This document shows positions 5,461 through 5,462 of a DNA stretch of 5,462 nt, one piece after another. Below the pieces are notes generated by a model. The model searched no databases, was not told where the DNA came from, and saw only the letters and a program-made list of their open reading frames with translations. How positions within the stretch are numbered: the first letter of the stretch is position 1; the number at the start of each line of letters is the position of its first letter. Location: assembly GCA_937875885.1 (NCBI GenBank), contig CALEIO010000237.1:1-5462 (forward strand), in the 5' to 3' direction. This DNA comes from an uncultured Clostridia bacterium. GTDB taxonomy: Bacteria > Bacillota > Clostridia > Oscillospirales > Acutalibacteraceae. Made by a program: the position numbers and the translations under genes.

Positions 5461-5462
5461 TG
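5371..5462 (-). CDS. Unidentified coding-like fragment, antisense to the end of murC
   Basis: I do not recognise this piece. Read on the minus strand from base 5460, the last 90 or so bases give a hydrophilic, protein-like sequence: SDDLDHVRQVLDGVAEV, then TKDEETGVVTIKLT. It has an amphipathic helix followed by a beta hairpin. The opposite reading, in the murC frame, gives an implausible Cys/Phe-rich string. The pattern LDGVxxVxxDxETGVVTI faintly resembles the second half of a heavy-metal-associated domain, but the metal-binding cysteines would lie outside the window, so that is only a guess. The frame stays open past 5370 into antisense murC, but the similarity in style ends there. It is open at the window edge, with no start visible. 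Confidence 0.35.

Noticed and set aside
1..5462. CRISPR array, tRNA, rRNA or insertion sequence
   Set aside because: No regularly spaced repeats, tRNA-like cloverleaf, rRNA segment, transposase or terminal inverted repeats were seen, including at the two abrupt joins.

Overview
The window looks like a piece of a Gram-positive, low-GC Clostridia genome, possibly a gut Oscillospirales/Ruminococcaceae-type organism. The evidence is the lipoprotein and transporter sequence style, strong AGGAGG-type ribosome binding sites, sigma-A consensus promoters and a MurC N-terminus of clostridial type. The taxon is an inference from family resemblance and was not tested.

Layout, left to right. (1) Bases 1 to about 219 are a minus-strand coding fragment of an H-X9-DG (DUF1559, prepilin-like) protein that does not belong with its neighbour. 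(2) Bases 162-2552 are a minus-strand polar amino acid ABC transporter operon, transcribed as binding lipoprotein, then permease, then ATPase. The ATPase is cut off after residue 232, where the foreign fragment begins. (3) Bases 2553-2733 hold the transporter promoter, an operator-like inverted-repeat cluster and the terminator of the next operon. (4) Bases 2734-4972 are a second minus-strand operon: an RlmD-type 23S rRNA uracil methyltransferase, a GNAT acetyltransferase and a one-domain MGMT/alkyltransferase-like protein. (5) Bases 4973-5163 are a divergent promoter region. (6) From 5164 a plus-strand murC starts behind a perfect consensus promoter. It loses MurC similarity at about 5370, where the remaining ~92 bases read better as unrelated coding sequence on the other strand.

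How the genes work together. The lipoprotein should capture a polar amino acid outside the membrane and deliver it to a homodimeric permease driven by the ATPase. A hairpin between the lipoprotein and permease genes fits the usual excess of binding protein. The second operon combines rRNA modification with small enzymes of acetylation and possibly alkylation-damage handling, with no obvious shared pathway. murC begins peptidoglycan precursor assembly.

Most notable points. The binding protein is circularly permuted: the segment that normally ends the fold sits directly after the lipobox. The MGMT-like protein keeps its cysteine but has PCFR instead of PCHR, and Gln at the arginine-finger position. 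Both ends of the window carry abrupt joins to unrelated coding sequence, which most simply means chimeric contig ends.
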